Of a stretch of 64,000 nucleotides of DNA, positions 30,601 through 39,201 are shown piece by piece. The stretch covers positions 310,001 to 374,000 of the forward strand of contig JADJBR010000007.1 of assembly GCA_016703645.1 (NCBI GenBank), read 5' to 3'. How positions within the stretch are numbered: position 1 is the stretch's first letter; every line of letters begins with the position of its first letter. Below the pieces are notes generated by a model. It ran no database searches, was not told the DNA's origin, and saw only the letters and a list, made by a program, of their open reading frames with translations. A program made the translations under genes and the position numbers. This stretch comes from Zoogloea sp. Lineage in GTDB: Bacteria; Pseudomonadota; Gammaproteobacteria; Burkholderiales; Rhodocyclaceae.

Positions 30601-30892
30601 TGGCGTCGTAACGCGTCAGCTCGGCGGGCGTCAGCACTGCGCTGGTCGGCAGATGGGAGATCAGGGCTTCTAGAAAGCGGTGCTTGCCATTGGGCGCGAT
30701 ACCCGGCTCGACCGTGCGCAGGGTCTTGGCGAGCATTTCCAGCGGCCGTACCTGGCGCCCGCTGTCCGTGTGCGGATGCAGGGGGTCGATACCGAACAGC
30801 CCAACCAGGAACTGGTTGAGCACCAGTGCCTCCTGAAAATGGCTGACGACCAGCGGCGGCTGCGCCTTGCTGCTACGCGGTGCGCGGCTCAT
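27617..30892 (-). CDS. Type III-like restriction enzyme Res subunit (helicase-nuclease)
   Basis: 1091 residues from the ATG at 30892 ([13 protein letters not shown]), overlapping the DUF4276 stop as ATGA. It is an SF2 helicase: Walker A ATGSGKT (183-189), DEGH box in [12 protein letters not shown], and [12 protein letters not shown] in the second RecA lobe (FGRG context, motif VI region). Near the C-terminus FPDFILW and ISFIDPHGL form a plausible PD-(D/E)xK nuclease core, the expected cleavage domain of Res. It is the last gene of the defence operon. The partner Mod is six genes upstream in transcription order rather than adjacent as usual, with two ATPase/DUF4276 cassettes between them. Confidence 0.85.
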   Translation of the reverse strand: MSRAPRSSKAQPPLVVSHFQEALVLNQFLVGLFGIDPLHPHTDSGRQVRPLEMLAKTLRTVEPGIAPNGKHRFLEALISHLPTSAVLTPAELTRYDANLVAHTQAINGKRKQKGEIVWKYFQWLTLLFVEIYLDRYFSDRQGLCAALNDFVERFNRFHEQLKRSTGISLYAADDLNKLCLQNATGSGKTLLMHVNLRQFAHYARCTGQADAYSRVIVLSPNERLSEQHERELRDNGFYPEPLRQESDLASRGQSALDIPLLTEITKLADEQKVKQMAVDSFGDANLLLVDEGHRGMSGSDWKAKRDKLAARGFTFEYSATFKQAVKAANDKVLAESYAKAVLFDYSYRYFYADGYGKDYRIFNLPKDELAHKDTYLTAALLAFYQQLRMFAEAGKRYAGYNLEKPLWVFVGASVTGRKVDEDSVSPSDVAQILDFLARFLAHREEFTRLIGLVLSGNGQQTGLMDAQGRDVFVNSFPYLRDLKLDGAAIYADICQRLFHAPGGGHLVVERVKGDSGELLLKVGEAEQAFGVINVGDAAALAKHVQEELEHKHSLAEVRPSEFGEAVFGDVHKPDSPIHLLVGSKKFIEGWDCWRVSSLGLMRMGQSEGAQIIQLFGRGVRLKGKDLSLMRTSRYQPVNPPRDIHFLETLNVFGVQADFMATFRDFLESEGLPPNDEPKVETITLNVTHDFGQNLKILRPRFRKDTQEQYDFRKHGPVVEFSLANLPPGMTQRGAVVTVDRFPRLQMLQAGEVTNEAVNAADSTPRQFDALRLKLLDWDALWFDLERFRRQRHLDNLTLKHDKLRSLLNTPDWYRLAAPAQMWQANMNNRRHWQSMAFELLSMALERSFNHHKRKFLDPRMELVPLEKGHENLPGEEHYTLVVEANEDYLIQDIRQLKADLAAIGWRTNGYVQGLRLGAHLYEPLLYSEKVAIQPVALNRSEFQFVNDLRQWLQAHEDDLLEQGKRLFLLRNLAKRGVGFFEAGNFFPDFILWCVSQDGKQRISFIDPHGLEHEGPGSDKITFSENIKQLEQRLGDGDVALESFILSPSANRLRLEHLWTHQGHAVPDLDKLHVLFMPEADYLNKLLATATA

Positions 30893-31500
30893 GCCTGACC
30901 TCCCAGGGCTTCCAGTCGGGCGATCCAGGCATCGAAGCGCGGGCACCGGGCTCGGATGGCGGTCAGCCCGGCGGCGGCGACAATGGCCGGGCCATGGGTT
31001 GGTTTGTTGAAGCGGCCACTGAATATCTCGAGCAAGCGATGTGAAGGGCTGGTTTGCAGGCCGTCATTGATCGATTCAGGATCACCACAAGATCTCAGCA
31101 CTTCAAACATGGCACGAAGCTCCCGGTCTGAGCCGTGAATTGCCGCCACGGTGTTTTCTGGTACTGCGAACAACAGGGCCTCGAATTCGTAGCGCTGCAC
31201 ATAAGGCAACATACGATGACGGAGATGTTCGGATACCAACTGCACCATTGCTGTTTCCAGCGAGTCGACCGTGTGCTTGCCGCGCCGCTTGAAGCCATAA
31301 AAATCGACCAGGGTGCTCAGGTAATCGAAGTTGCCGACTGCGCCGGGCAAAATGTCAGCCAGTCGGTCAAGGCTGACGTTTCCGCGCAAATCCAGCGTGT
31401 TGGTCCAGAGCCCGAAACCTGCCAAATGTGGTGTCAGGACATCGCGAACGAAGATTCGCTCGGTCATGCCTTCGACGCAAATACCCAGGCGGCGCTTCAC
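30889..31500 (-). CDS. DUF4276-family TOPRIM-like protein, cassette 1
   Basis: 203 residues from a GTG at 31500 that overlaps the ATPase stop. The N-terminal LGICVEGMTERIFVRDVLTP has the glutamate-bearing strand-helix of TOPRIM-like folds. DFYGFKRRG and YEFEALLFAVP are further shared blocks, and the C-terminus holds GPAIVAAAGLTAIRARCPRF and WIARLEAL. I assign DUF4276 from these blocks. The TOPRIM nuclease idea follows from the ExxTE pattern and from pairing with an OLD/ABC-like ATPase, as in other defence modules (OLD, Gabija, PARIS and AbiL types have ATPase plus TOPRIM or RloB partners). It is a diverged duplicate of 32658-33263. Confidence 0.75.
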   Translation of the reverse strand: MKRRLGICVEGMTERIFVRDVLTPHLAGFGLWTNTLDLRGNVSLDRLADILPGAVGNFDYLSTLVDFYGFKRRGKHTVDSLETAMVQLVSEHLRHRMLPYVQRYEFEALLFAVPENTVAAIHGSDRELRAMFEVLRSCGDPESINDGLQTSPSHRLLEIFSGRFNKPTHGPAIVAAAGLTAIRARCPRFDAWIARLEALGGQA

Positions 31501-32657
31501 GGATTGCCTCCCAGCAGATTCATCTCCCACAATTCGCCCAGCCGGAATTTCTCAAGCCAATGGGCAACGTCGGCTTCTTGCAAGCGGCGTAGCTGGGTGG
31601 CCCCGTTCATCTGATCGACGACCACCAGATTTTCCCAGCCGACCTGACTTGCCAATGTTGGCGATTGGGTCGCCGCAATGATCTGGGTATGGTTGCTGGC
31701 GGCCGTCATCAAGCCGCCGACAAGTTCGATGGCGTAAGGATGCAGCCCCAGTTCCGGCTCGTCGATCAATAACAGATCTGGCAATAATTCGGGCGGCATC
31801 GACAACAAAGTCACCAGACAGAACAGACGCAGGGAGCCATCGGAGGTCAAATGCGGCACGAAGGTCTTGTCGCTATGGCGGCTCTGCCAGCGCAGGTTCA
31901 CCGATCCGAATTGAGGCTCCAGCACAAAATCGTCAAAGCTCGGCAAGACCCGGCGAATCCGTTCCAAGATCTCCTTGTAGCAACGAAAATCGTTGTTGAG
32001 CAGATTCAGCAGCACTGGAGCGAGGTTGGCGCCGTCGCTGCGCAGCCGGGCGTTATCGGTTTCGTCCCATCCCCGGCGCAGTGCCGCCGTCGGCGATGTA
32101 TCGTGAAACTGGTAAAGGCGGCTTTCGCGTAGCCCTCGAACCAGCGCACGCGCGCATTCCTGGTTTTCGGGTGGGCTGGCGGCCATGACCAGTTCGGCCT
32201 CCCGCCCATTGCCTGGCAAGGCCTGCCAGATCGGTGCGTCGGCGCTGCGGTCGCAGCAATAGGCCTCATCGACAACAGTGACCGTATTGCCGGCCGGCAC
32301 CGGTGCCAGGGCAAAACGATAGGCTAACTGCCCGGTTGCCGTGCGCAGTGTCAGCTCGGCACGAATTTGTGGGGCGCCTGCCTCTTCGGCAAAAAACAGA
32401 TCGGCGCCACCGCCTTGGTGCAGTACGAATTCCTGCAGCTTCTGGGCTTTCAGCATCCAGGCCAGCATGTCAAAGAAACGCAGGAAGTTGGATTTTCCCG
32501 TTCCGTTGCCGCCCACGAGCAGTGTCAACGCCGGTAAGTCCAGGCTTTGCGTCGGGCCGAAGCTGCGGAAACCTGAAATTTCAACACGAGCGATCTGCCC
32601 CTTGGCCGGGTTTAAGGGGGGAGGGGGCTGGGTGGATGTGGTGTTCAATAGGGTCAC
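31497..32657 (-). CDS. AAA_21/OLD-like ATPase, cassette 1
   Basis: 386 residues from a GTG at 32657, directly after the TAA of the upstream DUF4276 gene. The N-terminal Walker A is GGNGTGKS (49-56) after ISGFRSFG, the usual start of SMC/OLD-type ATPases. Walker B with its proline is LLIDEPELGLHP, and AATQSPTLASQ is the following H-loop-like region. No nuclease domain is fused; the separate DUF4276 gene downstream probably supplies it. Its C-terminal FRLGELWEMNLLGG recurs almost unchanged in the other ATPase of the operon. It may sense phage or nucleic acid and gate the partner's activity; this is inferred from analogy. Confidence 0.8.
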   Translation of the reverse strand: MTLLNTTSTQPPPPLNPAKGQIARVEISGFRSFGPTQSLDLPALTLLVGGNGTGKSNFLRFFDMLAWMLKAQKLQEFVLHQGGGADLFFAEEAGAPQIRAELTLRTATGQLAYRFALAPVPAGNTVTVVDEAYCCDRSADAPIWQALPGNGREAELVMAASPPENQECARALVRGLRESRLYQFHDTSPTAALRRGWDETDNARLRSDGANLAPVLLNLLNNDFRCYKEILERIRRVLPSFDDFVLEPQFGSVNLRWQSRHSDKTFVPHLTSDGSLRLFCLVTLLSMPPELLPDLLLIDEPELGLHPYAIELVGGLMTAASNHTQIIAATQSPTLASQVGWENLVVVDQMNGATQLRRLQEADVAHWLEKFRLGELWEMNLLGGNP

Positions 32658-33263
32658 TTAGCGTTCTCCCAGAGCTTCCAGGCGGGTGATCCAGGCATCG
32701 AAGCGCGGGCATTGTTCGCGGATGGCGGGCAGGCCGGCAGCGGCAATGATCTTGGGGCCATGCATCTTCTTCTGGAATGTAGTGCCGAACAGATGGTGCA
32801 AACGGTGAGAGGGGCTGGTTTGCGGGCTGTCGTTGACGGCTTCGGGGTTACCGGCTGCGGCAACCGCCTGCTGCATTTCGTGCAAGTGCCCGGTGGAGCC
32901 GCCGAGTTGTTCGACGGTGATCTTCGGTACGGCAAACAGCAACGCTTCGAATTCATGAAGCTGGACGTAGGGCGTCAGCCGGCGGCGAGACTGTTCCGGT
33001 ACGGTTTCCGTGATAGCCGTCGTCAAGCTGGCAAGATCATGATTGCCGCGACGCTTGAATCCATAGAAATCGTAAAGGGTGCTGACCTGCTCGAAATTAC
33101 CAAACATCGCTGGCAGGCGGCTGCGGATACGGTCGATACTGACATTTCCGCCCAAGTCCACGGCGCGTGCAAAAACGTTGAAAGCCAGCAAATGCGGGTT
33201 CAGGACGTGATGAACGAACTCCCGTTCGGTCGAGCCTTCGACACTGATTCCCAGGCGAATCAT
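32658..33263 (-). CDS. DUF4276-family TOPRIM-like protein, cassette 2
   Basis: 201 residues from the ATG at 33263 (MIRLGISVEGSTEREFV), overlapping the ATPase stop as ATGA. It shares the block order of the copy at 30889-31500: VEGSTEREFVHHVLNPHL, STLYDFYGFKRRG, HEFEALLFAVP, IIAAAGLPAIREQCPRF. Differences are spread along the protein, so the duplication is old enough for independent specialisation. The acidic residues of the presumed active site (E in VEGSTE, D in DFYGF, E in EFEALL) are retained in both copies. Translational coupling to its ATPase suggests a stoichiometric complex. Confidence 0.75.
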   Translation of the reverse strand: MIRLGISVEGSTEREFVHHVLNPHLLAFNVFARAVDLGGNVSIDRIRSRLPAMFGNFEQVSTLYDFYGFKRRGNHDLASLTTAITETVPEQSRRRLTPYVQLHEFEALLFAVPKITVEQLGGSTGHLHEMQQAVAAAGNPEAVNDSPQTSPSHRLHHLFGTTFQKKMHGPKIIAAAGLPAIREQCPRFDAWITRLEALGER

Positions 33264-34345
33264 TCCGGAGTTCCTCCCAGAAGATTCATTTCCCAAAGCT
33301 CGCCCATGCGGAAATCGTCAAGCCACTGGGTGACTTCCGCTTCGTCCAGGCGGCGGAAGCGCGAGGCGTTTTCGACTTGGTCTACGACAACGATGTCCTG
33401 CCAGCCAAACTCATTGGCCAGCGTCACTGATTGGGTGGAGGCGATGATCTGCGTCTTGGCGCTGGCCGAGCACATCATGGCCGCCAGCAACTGGATGGCG
33501 AAGGGGTGCAGGCCGAGTTCCGGCTCGTCGAGCAGCAGGATGGTGGGCAGATTGGGTTGCAGCAGCAAGGTCGTCAGGCAGATGAAACGCAAGGTGCCGT
33601 CGGAAAGCATATGGGCATCAAAATACTCGTCGCTGCCCTTGTGCTTCCAGCGCAGGCGAATCTGCCCCTTGGGCTCGGGTTGAAAGACGAAATCCTGAAA
33701 GAAGGGCGCAACGCGCTGGATCATGCCGACGATGTCGGCGTAAGCCTTGGTTTCCCGAATGCCGAACAGGAAGGCAGCGAGATTCTCGCCTTGTGGGCGC
33801 AGTCGGGTGTTGTCGTGGATGTTCGCCGCCAGCTTGACCTTGGCGGTTTCGCTGGTGTCGTGGAAGTGATGAACCTTCCAGTCGGAAATACAATCGATCA
33901 CACCTGCCGAACGCGGATCATCCGCAGGCAATTGCGATTCGCTGGTAGCAACCGCACCCGTAACGAAGTTCAGCCAATCGCCATCGGGTGTATCCAAACC
34001 GCGGTTGAGACCAAAAACTTCCCGTTCGAAAACCAGCCGATCATCCTTGGTGGGGACCAGCGAAATGTCGTAGGAGTAGGGGTTGAAACCCAGGTCGACT
34101 TCAATGGCTTCTGTCGTCTTCCTGCCGAAATACAGCAAACTGTTCGCCCCCCCCTGTTGCGCCACATATAACTGCAAATCCTTATCCAACAGCTTGTTCA
34201 TGAACTTGAAGAAGCTGATGAAATTGGACTTGCCGGCGCCGTTGGCGCCGATCAGCACGTTGAGCGGGGCCAGTTCCAGGTCCAGTTCGCGGATCGAGCG
34301 GAAGCCCTTGAGCTTGATGTGCTGCAAACGACCCAAAGTGCTCAT
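33260..34345 (-). CDS. AAA_21/OLD-like ATPase, cassette 2
   Basis: 361 residues from the ATG at 34345 (MSTLGRLQHIKLKGFRSIRE), whose first base is shared with the mod stop (TAATG). Walker A is GANGAGKS (33-40). Walker B is LLLDEPELGLHP, and ASTQSVTLANEFG follows. It is a paralogue of 31497-32657, with an identical LWEMNLLGG end. A longer reading frame extends upstream to 34549 but runs inside mod and is not real. Position directly after mod means that this cassette is expressed with the methyltransferase. Confidence 0.82.
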   Translation of the reverse strand: MSTLGRLQHIKLKGFRSIRELDLELAPLNVLIGANGAGKSNFISFFKFMNKLLDKDLQLYVAQQGGANSLLYFGRKTTEAIEVDLGFNPYSYDISLVPTKDDRLVFEREVFGLNRGLDTPDGDWLNFVTGAVATSESQLPADDPRSAGVIDCISDWKVHHFHDTSETAKVKLAANIHDNTRLRPQGENLAAFLFGIRETKAYADIVGMIQRVAPFFQDFVFQPEPKGQIRLRWKHKGSDEYFDAHMLSDGTLRFICLTTLLLQPNLPTILLLDEPELGLHPFAIQLLAAMMCSASAKTQIIASTQSVTLANEFGWQDIVVVDQVENASRFRRLDEAEVTQWLDDFRMGELWEMNLLGGTPE

Positions 34346-37300
34346 TACGCGTCCTCCCACATCCGTTGGGCGAAGGTTTCTTCGATCAGGCGCACGCGGG
34401 TGGCGGCGTTGCCGTCGCTGGGCAGGGCGTGGCTGCCGTTGATGTAGATGGTCTCGAACTCGCTTTCCAGCGGGTTGAGCTTCTTCTTCGCCAGATAGGC
34501 TTCCAGCACCGCCTGGTCGCGGCCGGCGTCGCTGGTGAGCTTGCGCCACAGCACCAGCACGCGCTGGCGCGAAGTATCGTCGCCGGGCACGGCCAGCACA
34601 TGGCCTTCCACCCAGCGGAACCAGAATTCGCCTTCGTCCTGCTCGTCGATGCGCGCGCAGGTCCAGCGCGTGTCCTGATCCTTGGGCAGGTCGGGATCGA
34701 CGGTTTGCACCAACTCGGCGGCGTAGCGGCGCGGCCGGTCGAGTTGGGCGACGTGCAGGCCGATCAACCAGTTGAAGGTCTCGATCAGATCGACGGTCTT
34801 TTCCACCTGCGCCTCGCTGCCCGGCTGCTTGACCTTGAGGCGGTAGGCCGTCGGGTCGGCAAACTGGCGCACGTTGAGCAGGCTGGGGCTGCCGGCGGTC
34901 TCGAAATCCAGCCAGTACTTGAGCAGGTAATCCCGGGCGAGGTCGGAATTTTGCGGGTTTTCGACGTCGACCACAGGATTTTTCGGCAGCAACAGATTGT
35001 TCAGGGTGTCTTCGTAGGATTCGAGAGTGATTACTTTCAATATTTTCGGGCTGAATTCAGCTTCGACTTTATTGCAAGGGGAAGCAGGGTTGCCCATTTC
35101 CCATTTTGAAGAATAGGTACTTTTAACTATTCTTGGAACTAAAGTTGTTGTGAAATGCCCGCCCATTTCAACTAGGATAAATTTTCTTTTCCCCTTGCTC
35201 TTTCTGTTTAGCTCTATCACAGATTGACCTGTTGTCCCAGATCCGGCAAAAAAATCCAAAATAATATCTGACGAGTCTGTAGTTTGGGATGCAATTTTTG
35301 TAATCAAGCCTGGGGGCTTTGGATTGTCCACCAAACCTTTTTTCCCAAAAAGCTCCTCCAGTTTCGGTTCGCCATCCGAGTATTGTCTAATAACGCTTGT
35401 TGCAACTACGCTTTCCACTTCATGCAAAAAATATTTCTGCTGTGGAATTGAGCCTGGCTTCTTAAAAACGATTCGGTTATCTGTTATATATTTTTCAAGC
35501 GTTGGCCTATTCTCAATAGACTTCTCCGGAAACGCCCAGCCTCTTTTAGGGTGGCTGTACTCAACCCCTGTGATTTTATCTTTCGGCTTATAAAACCTGT
35601 AGTTATCCGAGCAGGGATCAAAAATTGATTCTGATTGCTTCCCAGAAGGCATCGATGGCTCCACCTCACGGAAAATCCATATGCGCGCACTTGATTTTTT
35701 TGCATCATTTTCGCTTACATACTTTCCAGACCCGCTTCGATATTCTGCGAATTTGTAGGGGTATATCCCTTTCCATGGATCAGTCTTTTTTGCCTCCTCT
35801 GCACTTTCACCTTGTTCAATTGCCTGATCGCGGTATTCAGCTCTATGTGTGTCGTACAGAACCTTTATCTCCGACTCCACTTTACTTAGGCTGGGGTATG
35901 CCTGTTCCTCTTGGAGGCGGGCTATCAAATCCATCACCTCCGAGAAACCAGGCCTTGTCTCCCTGAACATGCGCTTATCACTCTCGATGAGAGCTTTGTT
36001 TTTCCCGCAAACCTCGATGTATTCATGGTTCTTTGAATACATTGGAGAATTATTACTTACTGTATCACGCGCCCATATTAGTTCAGCGACAAAATTGTCT
36101 GCACCAAAGACACTCTTCATGCATTCTTCAAGGCTTGAGCGCTCCACTTCATTTATGCTGGAATAAATAACGCCTCTGTTTGACAATATCTTCTTGGATA
36201 ATTGCAATCTATCAAAAATCATTGCCAACCAGCTAGATGTTTTTAGCGAATCCTTGTAAACAAAGCCATCGACCCCAGTGTTGTATGGAGGGTCAATGTA
36301 TATTAGTTTCACTCGATCTGCTAGGGAGCTAACTAACAAATTCAAAGCATTAAAATTCTCTCCATTAATGAGTACGCCATCCGTATTTTCCGCAATATCG
36401 GATATCGATGACAAAATATTTGCGGCGAATTCCTCGCTAAAGTTCTTGGTGTTAATCATCAATGAAGGATGTTTTTTTATATCCGCCAAGCTGATTTTTT
36501 GCCTTATAAGGCTGAGCCATATCCATTCTTGTTGCTGCGCTTCATTTGCGGCAATTTCCGGGTAGAAGGCTTCGGAGATACGGTCCAGCGTGATGCAGTA
36601 ATTGGTCTCCACCACGAACTTCTTCTTCAGCCACAGCTTTTTCTGGAAGTCCTCGATCTGGGCGAGGAAATCGATGATGCGGCGGGCGATCTTGCGCAGG
36701 CTTTGCAGTTTCTTCAGGTAGGTTTCGACACGGGGCGCTTCGGCGTTTTCGATGTCGTCGAGGCGCATGATTTCGTTCTTGATGTAGAAATCCAGCTCGC
36801 GCCGCAGGAAGCCGCCCAGGTTTTTGTGGATGAAGTAATCCATGGTGTTGCGGCTGGTGTATTGGCCCAGGTATTTGCCGAGCAGCGTGCGGTTGGGCTG
36901 CTTGTCGGTGGGCGCCGGGGTAGCCAGCGCAGTGCGGTGGGCTTCGGCTTGGGGCAGCTTGGTCAGCGCGGTCTGGATGGCGGCTTCGGCTTCGGCCAGT
37001 CGCTTTTGCTGCCAGGTGCCGGCCTGGCCGGTTTTCTCCGGGTCCGGGCGGTATTGGAACTGGATGACGAGTTCGGTCTGGCTCTGCGCGTTGGTTTCGA
37101 GCTTGACGGGTTCCGGGCTGTGGATGAGGAAGTAGCGTTCCTGGCCTTCCTTGACGTTGTTGTGTTCGCCTTCGCTGGCGGCAGCGAGGCGGAAGTGGAC
37201 GGTCAGGCTTTCTGCCGGCGCGGCAAAGTCGAAGTCGGCCTGGCCGCCCTGACCGGCGATTTTTTGTGCGGCGGCGAGGTCGACGGTGAAGTTGGCCAGG

Positions 37301-37842
37301 TATTCGCTGGATTTGATGTAGTACTGGTCCTTGTTGGCCCAGTGCAGCATGACTTCGCGGCCGTCGTAGGGGATGGCGTAGGGCTGGGCGCGGCTGTCGT
37401 TTTCGGCGACGAAGTAGCGGCGCGACATGAAGTCGCCCTTGTCGTAGTAGCGGCGGAAGAAGCGGTAGAGGTGGTCGTAGATTTGCGCGTCGTCAGCGAG
37501 CAGCCCGCCGCCTTGCTGGGCTTGCTGGCGGATGGCCTCGTATTCCTGACCGATCTTAATTTTGGCGAATTCGGGCTTGAGCTCGCCATTGGCTTCCAGG
37601 GCGTAGTCGCCGAGGGTTTGCTCGATTTTGAGGCGTGCGGCCTGAAGCTGGTCGTGGATGCTGGTTTGGTATTGGCCGGCAAAGACCTTGTCGATTTCGG
37701 CGGAGAGTTCGTTCTGGACGAAGGCTTTGATCTGGCGGCTGCGGGCATGCAGGATGCGGTAGAGGCCAAAGTCCAGTTCCGGCTGGTTGAGCTGGAACAG
37801 CTCTTCGAGCAGGGCAACGAATTTTTCCTTGTATTGGCTCAT
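34345..37842 (-). CDS. Type III-like Mod DNA methyltransferase, large and mosaic
   Basis: 1165 residues, nearly twice the length of a classical type III Mod. The N-terminal half (to about 430) is helical and GC-rich with no known catalytic motif. DPPYNTG (from residue 517) precedes the SAM-binding FFAGSGTTG (about 864-872), the beta-class order that leaves the recognition domain between them. Probable activity is N6-adenine or N4-cytosine methylation that both protects host DNA and gives specificity to Res. The part at about 35030-36560 is strikingly AT-rich (19 of 60 bases are G/C at 35461-35520, against 36 of 60 at 37441-37500), so this block looks imported. Confidence 0.88.
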   Translation of the reverse strand: MSQYKEKFVALLEELFQLNQPELDFGLYRILHARSRQIKAFVQNELSAEIDKVFAGQYQTSIHDQLQAARLKIEQTLGDYALEANGELKPEFAKIKIGQEYEAIRQQAQQGGGLLADDAQIYDHLYRFFRRYYDKGDFMSRRYFVAENDSRAQPYAIPYDGREVMLHWANKDQYYIKSSEYLANFTVDLAAAQKIAGQGGQADFDFAAPAESLTVHFRLAAASEGEHNNVKEGQERYFLIHSPEPVKLETNAQSQTELVIQFQYRPDPEKTGQAGTWQQKRLAEAEAAIQTALTKLPQAEAHRTALATPAPTDKQPNRTLLGKYLGQYTSRNTMDYFIHKNLGGFLRRELDFYIKNEIMRLDDIENAEAPRVETYLKKLQSLRKIARRIIDFLAQIEDFQKKLWLKKKFVVETNYCITLDRISEAFYPEIAANEAQQQEWIWLSLIRQKISLADIKKHPSLMINTKNFSEEFAANILSSISDIAENTDGVLINGENFNALNLLVSSLADRVKLIYIDPPYNTGVDGFVYKDSLKTSSWLAMIFDRLQLSKKILSNRGVIYSSINEVERSSLEECMKSVFGADNFVAELIWARDTVSNNSPMYSKNHEYIEVCGKNKALIESDKRMFRETRPGFSEVMDLIARLQEEQAYPSLSKVESEIKVLYDTHRAEYRDQAIEQGESAEEAKKTDPWKGIYPYKFAEYRSGSGKYVSENDAKKSSARIWIFREVEPSMPSGKQSESIFDPCSDNYRFYKPKDKITGVEYSHPKRGWAFPEKSIENRPTLEKYITDNRIVFKKPGSIPQQKYFLHEVESVVATSVIRQYSDGEPKLEELFGKKGLVDNPKPPGLITKIASQTTDSSDIILDFFAGSGTTGQSVIELNRKSKGKRKFILVEMGGHFTTTLVPRIVKSTYSSKWEMGNPASPCNKVEAEFSPKILKVITLESYEDTLNNLLLPKNPVVDVENPQNSDLARDYLLKYWLDFETAGSPSLLNVRQFADPTAYRLKVKQPGSEAQVEKTVDLIETFNWLIGLHVAQLDRPRRYAAELVQTVDPDLPKDQDTRWTCARIDEQDEGEFWFRWVEGHVLAVPGDDTSRQRVLVLWRKLTSDAGRDQAVLEAYLAKKKLNPLESEFETIYINGSHALPSDGNAATRVRLIEETFAQRMWEDA

Positions 37843-37885
37843 GGTGTCTCGATCTTGAGTGGTTCTTGGCGTCCTGCAGGGGGAT

Positions 37886-38989
37886 TCACAGGACGGCGCG
37901 GCCTTCGGCGATGTTCAGGAGTTCGGGGAAGGCGAGGATGGCCGGGCGGCGGCCGGCGCCTTCACGCAGTTGCTTGAGTAGCCCGGCTTCCTGTAGCTGT
38001 TTAAGCAGCGGATGGGCGGTAGGCTTGGGGATGTGGGCGCGGATGGCGAAGTCGCCGATGCGGAAGATGGGCCGGTCGAACAGGGCGTCGACGATCTGGG
38101 CGCTGTGTTGCGAGCGGGTGATGTCGCGCACCTGGGTCTTCATGCGTTCGTACAGGGCGAGGATGGCCTGTACGCGGACGATGTTGGTCTTGGCCTGCTC
38201 GGCGATGGCGTGCAGGAAGAAGGCGGTCCAGCCGGTCCAGTCGTTGTCGCGGGTGATGGCGGCCAGTCGTGCGTAGTATTCCGGGCGGTTGGCCTCCAGA
38301 TAGGCGGAGAGGTAGAACATCGGCGTCGAGAGCCGCCCCTTGCTATACAGGAAGAGAGGAATCAGCAGGCGGCCGATGCGGCCGTTTCCGTCCTTGAAGG
38401 GGTGCAGGATTTCAAACTGGGCGTGGACGATGGCGGTTTGCAGCAGCGGGTCTACGTCGTCGCTTTCCAGGTAACGCGCCCAGGCTTCCAGGTGGTCGGG
38501 GAGTTGCAGTGGGTTGGGCGGGACGAAGGTGGCGGTTTCCTGCGTGCAACCGTAGGGGCCGATCCAGTTCTGGGTCTTGCGGAATTCCCCGGGCTCCTTG
38601 TCCTGGCCACGCACGCTGTCCATCAGGGTTTTGTGCAAGGCCTTGACGAGGCCAAGGCGTAGCGGGCGTTCGCGCAGGGTATCGGCGGCCAGGGTCAGGG
38701 CTTGCCGGTAGTTGAGGATTTCCTGGATGTCGGCTTCCTTGTGGGCGTCGTATTCCTGGCCGGCTTCGTGCTCCAGCACTTCCTCGACGGTGGCCTGGGT
38801 GCCCTCGATCTTGGAGGAGAGTACCGCTTCCTGGTTGGTCAGCGGCGAGAGCATGACCGCCGGGTTGACCATGCCGTGCAGCAGACCGTCGTAACGGGCG
38901 AGCGCCGCATTGGCTTCACCGACCAGCGTAACCAGCTGGGCGATGTTGATGCCTGAGGGTGGTAGCGGGGTGGGCTCGTAGGGCTGCAT
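37886..38989 (-). CDS. Fic family protein with N-terminal inhibitory motif
   Basis: 367 residues. The Fic motif HPFKDGNGRIGR (196-207) is complete, so AMPylation or a related nucleotidyl transfer is expected. The N-terminal inhibitory motif SxxxEG is present as SSKIEG (58-63), the class in which an internal helix blocks ATP until released. The C-terminus (about 300-367) has a winged-helix look (HPLLKQLQEAGLLKQLREG), so it may also bind DNA. It is transcribed ahead of mod with 43 bases between. The target may be a defence protein or a host protein; nothing in the sequence decides. Confidence 0.88.
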   Translation of the reverse strand: MQPYEPTPLPPSGINIAQLVTLVGEANAALARYDGLLHGMVNPAVMLSPLTNQEAVLSSKIEGTQATVEEVLEHEAGQEYDAHKEADIQEILNYRQALTLAADTLRERPLRLGLVKALHKTLMDSVRGQDKEPGEFRKTQNWIGPYGCTQETATFVPPNPLQLPDHLEAWARYLESDDVDPLLQTAIVHAQFEILHPFKDGNGRIGRLLIPLFLYSKGRLSTPMFYLSAYLEANRPEYYARLAAITRDNDWTGWTAFFLHAIAEQAKTNIVRVQAILALYERMKTQVRDITRSQHSAQIVDALFDRPIFRIGDFAIRAHIPKPTAHPLLKQLQEAGLLKQLREGAGRRPAILAFPELLNIAEGRAVL

Positions 38990-39022
38990 GCTTTGTGTAT
39001 CGTTGGCAAGAGACTAAGGCCG

Positions 39023-39077
39023 TTGCGTATCGTCAATGAGCTTAGCCAATACGCAAATAAGTTTGTGTGTTGCGGAT
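39023..39077. promoter_or_regulatory. Repeated half-sites upstream of the Fic gene
   Basis: TTGCGTAT (39023-39030) and ATACGCAA (39049-39056) form a perfect inverted repeat with 18 bases between, and TTGCGGAT (39070-39077) is a third, imperfect half-site; a similar ATACGCTA occurs at 39119. They lie 34-88 bases upstream of the Fic start, where a promoter for fic-mod would be. This arrangement suits a dimeric regulator, conceivably the winged-helix end of the Fic protein itself. Confidence 0.4.
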
Positions 39078-39164
39078 GATGAACAAGCTGGTTTTGTATG
39101 GCGAAACACGATTTTCAATACGCTATTTTGCCTCATGTCGACGGCGACGACATATCGAAAATAT

Positions 39165-39193
39165 GTGTCGATGAAACTCGGGTTCATCGACAC
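39165..39193 (-). terminator. Hairpin directly after the SNF2 gene
   Basis: GTGTCGATGAA and TTCATCGACAC are perfectly complementary 11-base arms around a 7-base loop, beginning 9 bases after the SNF2 stop. On the minus strand it is followed by ATATTTTCG, a weak T-tract. It may act as a partial terminator between the helicase gene and the Fic-mod operon, or as an operator. Confidence 0.45.
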
Positions 39194-39201
39194 GTTGTTG
39201 T

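Noticed and set aside
33260-34549. Longer form of the cassette-2 ATPase starting at 34549
   Set aside because: The extra 68 codons lie inside mod in another frame; the ATG at 34345 overlapping the mod stop is the natural start and directly precedes the ATPase fold.
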